Assembly (NCBI RefSeq): GCF_000974785.1
Contig: NZ_BBWV01000002.1
Location: forward strand, 806,001-870,000
Source: Flavihumibacter petaseus NBRC 106054
Lineage (GTDB): Bacteria > Bacteroidota > Bacteroidia > Chitinophagales > Chitinophagaceae
Direction: 5' to 3'
Length of the DNA stretch: 64,000 nt
In this document: one piece after another, positions 60,832 through 64,000 of the stretch
How positions within the stretch are numbered: the stretch's first letter is position 1
Layout: each line of letters starts with the position of its first letter
Translations under genes and position numbers: made by a program
The notes under the pieces: model-generated
What the model was told of the DNA's origin: nothing
The model's input: only the letters and a program-made list of their open reading frames with translations
Database searches by the model: none

Positions 60832-62838
60832 ATGAACCTTATCAGACTTGGTCTGTGCGGGCTTTGCCTGATGGCGGGTATTATTTCCCGGGCCCAGGAT
60901 AAGCCGTCCTACAAATTCGGAAAAGTATCGCCTGCTGACTTCAAAATGAAAGCGCCTGCTTTTGACACCGGCGCACACGCCATTATCGTCGGTGATGTCG
61001 GCACCTGCCGGATCGTGGGCGGCGACAAGGGTGAATTTGAACTTGAATTTGAAAGAAAGATCAGGGCCTATATCCTCGACATCAATGGGGTGGACCTCGG
61101 CAAATTTGTGATCGAATACTATATCGGCAGTGACGATAAGGAAGAGGTCAGCAATATCAGGGGATATACCTATAACCTGGAAGGCGGTAAAGTAGTGGAA
61201 ACCAAATTGGAAAGCAGCCAGGTGTTCACTGAAAAAGCCACAAAAAAATGGACACTCAAAAAGTTCACGATGCCCCAGTTGAAAGCGGGTTCACTTTTTG
61301 AACTTTCTTATACGGTTTCGTCCCCGTATATCCGGAATTTCCGGCCATGGGAATTCCAGAGCAATTACCCCAGTCTCTGGAGCGAGTACAACACGGAAAT
61401 TCCCGAATATTTCGACTTTGTTTTCCTGAGCCAGGGATACTTGCCGTTCCATATCAACAAGAATGAATCCACAGGTCGTACGTGGATGCTGAGTAATGCC
61501 GCTGGTACCGGCGCCAGGAGTTCCTTTTCAGTTTCCGGAATAGCCAACCAGAAGCGCTGGGTGATGAAAGACATCCCCTCGATCAGGGAAGAAAGTTATA
61601 CGACGACAATCGAAAACCATCGCTGCAAAGTCGATTTTCAACTGTCATCGATCAATTATCCCAACCAGGTTGCGCAACCGATATTATCCACCTGGACAAA
61701 AGTATCAGAAGAATTGATGGAAAGCGAACATTTCGGTCAGCCGCTGGATCGTAACAATGGCTGGATGGATGATATCGTTAAAACGGCGGTTGGAAATGCT
61801 GTTGATCCCATTGAGAAAGCCAAAAGGATTTATGCCTGGGTAAGAGATAATTTTACCTGCACCTATCATGCGGGATTTTACCTGACCAATGCCGGCTTTA
61901 AAGATATTGTAAAAACCAAATCCGGGAATGTGGCAGATATTAACCTGTTGCTGATTGCCCTGTTACGCCACGAAAAAATAGAAAGCTACCCGGTCATCCT
62001 GAGTACCCGTTCACATGGCTATACCAATGCGGTGTATCCCCTGATGGACAGGTATAATTATGTCGCCTGCGGTGTAATTATCGGGGATAAGGATTTTCTG
62101 CTGGATGCCAGCGAACCGGATCTCGGCTTTGGTAAATTACCCGTACAGTGTTACAACGGACACGCGCGTGTGGTCACCAAAGATCCCGCTTCTATCGAAC
62201 TGGACCCCAACGCCATAGTGGAAAGGAGCCTTACCATGGTAGTCATGCAGCAGGAAGGTAAAGTCATTTCCGGCCGGGTGCAGGCTGATATGGGTTATTT
62301 TGAATCACTGCGCAAACGGGGTACTATCCGGGAAAAAGGAAAAGAGACATTTTTTGACGGAATCAGGAAGGAATACGGCTCAGAATACACCCTGCAAAAC
62401 CTGACAATCGATTCGCTGAAGATATTGGACGAACCGATGAAGGTCAGCTACGATTTCCAATACAGTCCTGAAGACCAGGACGTGTTATACATCAACCCCA
62501 TCATGGTTGATGCGATGAAGGAAAACCCCTTCAAATCGGCTGACAGGCATTATCCTGTGGAAATACCCTTCTGCATTGATGATAACTACGTACTGAACTT
62601 TACCATCCCGGATGGTTACAAAGTGGATGAATTACCCAAGAGTACCAAGGTTGCCTTTAATGAAGATGAAGGGTTATTTGAATACCTGATCAGCGCGGAT
62701 GCGACCACCATCCAGATGCGCTGCCGGATACAGCTCCGCAAGGCTGTGTTCATGCCGGATGAATACAATGACCTCAGGGAATTCTTTGCTTATGTGGTAA
62801 AGAAACAGTCAGAACAGATCGTGTTGAAAAAGAAATAA
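60832..62838 (+). CDS. DUF3857 protein with degenerate transglutaminase-like domain
   Basis: The 668-residue protein has a signal peptide (cleavage near Ser-Arg-Ala-Gln), an N-terminal DUF3857 domain (about 50-230; Lys-Ile-Arg-Ala-Tyr-Ile, Leu-Lys-Ala-Gly-Ser-Leu-Phe-Glu-Leu-Ser-Tyr) and a transglutaminase-like core (about 310-420). Compared with the next gene, the catalytic Cys is Val367 (Gly-Asn-Val-Ala-Asp-Ile-Asn) and the His is Tyr410 (Tyr-Asn-Tyr-Val-Ala), so it cannot act as a thiol enzyme. A C-terminal beta-rich region follows. A binding or scaffolding role at the envelope is likely. The downstream homologue starts 4 bases after the stop. Confidence 0.88.
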   Translation: MNLIRLGLCGLCLMAGIISRAQDKPSYKFGKVSPADFKMKAPAFDTGAHAIIVGDVGTCRIVGGDKGEFELEFERKIRAYILDINGVDLGKFVIEYYIGSDDKEEVSNIRGYTYNLEGGKVVETKLESSQVFTEKATKKWTLKKFTMPQLKAGSLFELSYTVSSPYIRNFRPWEFQSNYPSLWSEYNTEIPEYFDFVFLSQGYLPFHINKNESTGRTWMLSNAAGTGARSSFSVSGIANQKRWVMKDIPSIREESYTTTIENHRCKVDFQLSSINYPNQVAQPILSTWTKVSEELMESEHFGQPLDRNNGWMDDIVKTAVGNAVDPIEKAKRIYAWVRDNFTCTYHAGFYLTNAGFKDIVKTKSGNVADINLLLIALLRHEKIESYPVILSTRSHGYTNAVYPLMDRYNYVACGVIIGDKDFLLDASEPDLGFGKLPVQCYNGHARVVTKDPASIELDPNAIVERSLTMVVMQQEGKVISGRVQADMGYFESLRKRGTIREKGKETFFDGIRKEYGSEYTLQNLTIDSLKILDEPMKVSYDFQYSPEDQDVLYINPIMVDAMKENPFKSADRHYPVEIPFCIDDNYVLNFTIPDGYKVDELPKSTKVAFNEDEGLFEYLISADATTIQMRCRIQLRKAVFMPDEYNDLREFFAYVVKKQSEQIVLKKK

Positions 62839-62842
62839 TCTC

Positions 62843-64000
62843 ATGAAAAATATTCTGTTAATTCTTGCGGTGTTCATTGGAAGTGTCAGTTCAGTGCTGG
62901 CAGGTGGCGGAGAACCGAACTATTCGATAGTGAACATTCCGAAAGAGCTGCTTAAAAATGCGAGCGCGGTGATCCGCCTGGAAGAGGAAGCGGTTGTAGT
63001 CAGTTCCTATAACCGGTATAAGCATAGTATGAAGCGGGTGGTGACGATCCTGAATGAAGCAGCAGACGATGAGGCCGCAGTCTGGCTTTCATACAGCAAA
63101 TCTGGATCTGTGGATCACCTCGAAGGAGCTTTGTACGATGCGCTTGGCAACAAAATCCGGTCATTGAAAAAAAGTGAAATCGAGGACCGCGCTTCTTCCG
63201 GCGGGGGTGTGATGTATAGTGACTCACGGTACAAACACCATAATTTTCACTATAAAGTGTACCCATATACCGTCGAGTATGAGTACGAGCAGACTTCTGA
63301 CGTTACGATGATTCTTCCTCATTGGAATCCTTATACCAACAAGGGCATAAGTATTGAACGTAATAAATACAGCATAACAGTTGATAAAGACATTGTACTT
63401 TACAGGAAGCAGCTGAACTGGAAACAGGAACCTCAGCGGACTGAGAACAGTAAGCAGGTTACTTATACATGGCAATTGAACAACCAGCCGGCATTTATTA
63501 AAGAATATTATTCCCCGGCCATAGAAGAAATCGCTCCTGTTGCATTTTTTACCCTGGGAAAATTTAATTTCGGATCTTTTGATGGGTCTTTTAGCAGCTG
63601 GGAAAGTTTTGGTGTTTTTATGAGCACGATGTGGGAAGGACTTGATGTGCTGCCGGAAGAAATAAAAAAACAGGTTCATCTGATTACCGATGGCTTGCCA
63701 TCAGATGAGGCCAAATCCAGGGCATTGTACAGCTTCCTTCAAAAAAATACGCATTATGTTTTTGTAAAACTGGGCATAGGTGGATGGCGTCCGCATCCGG
63801 CATCCTATGTTGTTTCCAATGGCTACGGTGATTGCAAGGCGCTGACCAATTATATGGTGGCGTTGTTGAAGGAAGCCGGCGTGAAAGCCTATCCCGCACT
63901 GGTGGTAGGGAACTATGACGAACGGAAGCAGTTGCTTGACTTTCCCAACCCATACTTCAATCACGTGATCTGTGCGGTTCCGTTGAAGGGAGATACGCTC
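62843..64000 (+). CDS. DUF3857/transglutaminase-like protein, active-site residues present (3' end outside window)
   Basis: The frame runs from ATG 62843 to the last base without a stop (386 codons visible). A signal peptide (cleavage near Val-Leu-Ala-Gly), a DUF3857 domain (about 45-215) and the start of a transglutaminase core (about 290 on) are present. The core has an intact Cys331 (Tyr-Gly-Asp-Cys-Lys-Ala-Leu) and His374 (Phe-Asn-His-Val-Ile-Cys), as expected for an active enzyme; the third residue (Asp) should lie just beyond the window. It pairs with the catalytically dead homologue 4 bases upstream. Confidence 0.9.
   Translation, partial: MKNILLILAVFIGSVSSVLAGGGEPNYSIVNIPKELLKNASAVIRLEEEAVVVSSYNRYKHSMKRVVTILNEAADDEAAVWLSYSKSGSVDHLEGALYDALGNKIRSLKKSEIEDRASSGGGVMYSDSRYKHHNFHYKVYPYTVEYEYEQTSDVTMILPHWNPYTNKGISIERNKYSITVDKDIVLYRKQLNWKQEPQRTENSKQVTYTWQLNNQPAFIKEYYSPAIEEIAPVAFFTLGKFNFGSFDGSFSSWESFGVFMSTMWEGLDVLPEEIKKQVHLITDGLPSDEAKSRALYSFLQKNTHYVFVKLGIGGWRPHPASYVVSNGYGDCKALTNYMVALLKEAGVKAYPALVVGNYDERKQLLDFPNPYFNHVICAVPLKGDTL

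Noticed and set aside
1-64000. tRNA, rRNA, riboswitch or origin
   Set aside because: No cloverleaf with a T-loop consensus, no rRNA sequence, no recognisable glycine, cobalamin or TPP switch and no DnaA-box cluster was seen in the intergenic regions.

Overview
The window looks like a chromosomal segment of a member of the Bacteroidota, most likely a Chitinophagaceae-type organism (family-level inference). The evidence is a SusC/SusD pair, type IX secretion (T9SS) sorting domains, several Bacteroidota-specific domain families (DUF4421, DUF3857, DUF2911), a recurring TAnnTTTG promoter element close to start codons, and a shortage of clear Shine-Dalgarno sites. No rRNA, tRNA, CRISPR array, transposase or phage gene was seen. 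Coding density is high and most of the window is ordinary housekeeping and envelope functions.

Layout. 1-7.2 kb: end of an unknown gene, an RluD-type pseudouridine synthase, lipB, a secreted Fn3-like protein, a PLP enzyme of the ACC-deaminase family, a nucleotidyltransferase, and an ECF sigma factor coupled to a membrane protein that joins an anti-sigma-like N-terminus to a trypsin-like protease. 7.2-7.8 kb: non-coding element bounded by 44-bp inverted repeats. 7.8-16.6 kb: a small lipoprotein, then a four-gene surface locus: two T9SS cargo proteins, a 1735-residue repeat protein and a small secreted protein. 16.7-22.6 kb: icd, then a three-gene surface-glycan cassette (SAM methyltransferase, GT2, GT-C-like membrane protein) enclosed by a 75-bp direct repeat that carries the icd promoter and start codon, then two coupled Crp/Fnr-like regulators. 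22.6-28.8 kb: an Nramp-Usp fusion with a palindromic operator, a lipoprotein, an alpha-glucan phosphorylase without the usual PLP lysine, a TrkA-type K+ channel and a PKD protein. 28.9-42.2 kb: FKBP isomerase, DUF4197, MFS, ABC-F, DUF4421, class C beta-lactamase fold, a second inverted-repeat intergenic element, lactonase and J-domain protein, polysaccharide deacetylase, gcvP. 42.4-51.5 kb: Cys-cluster protein with a KefB-type antiporter; folK, deoxynucleoside kinase and MFS; sppA, ABC-2 permease, SRPBCC and DUF2911. 51.7-56.2 kb: SusC/SusD. 56.3-64 kb: bioA, a second ECF sigma factor coupled to a membrane/beta-barrel protein, queG, and two DUF3857 transglutaminase-like proteins, the first lacking the catalytic residues and the second cut by the window end.

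The most notable structures are the promoter-duplicating 75-bp repeat around the glycan cassette, the two unusual sigma/anti-sigma pairs, the phosphorylase active-site change, the repeat protein with a near-exact internal duplication, and the inverted-repeat intergenic elements. All family names are from motif reading, not from a database search.
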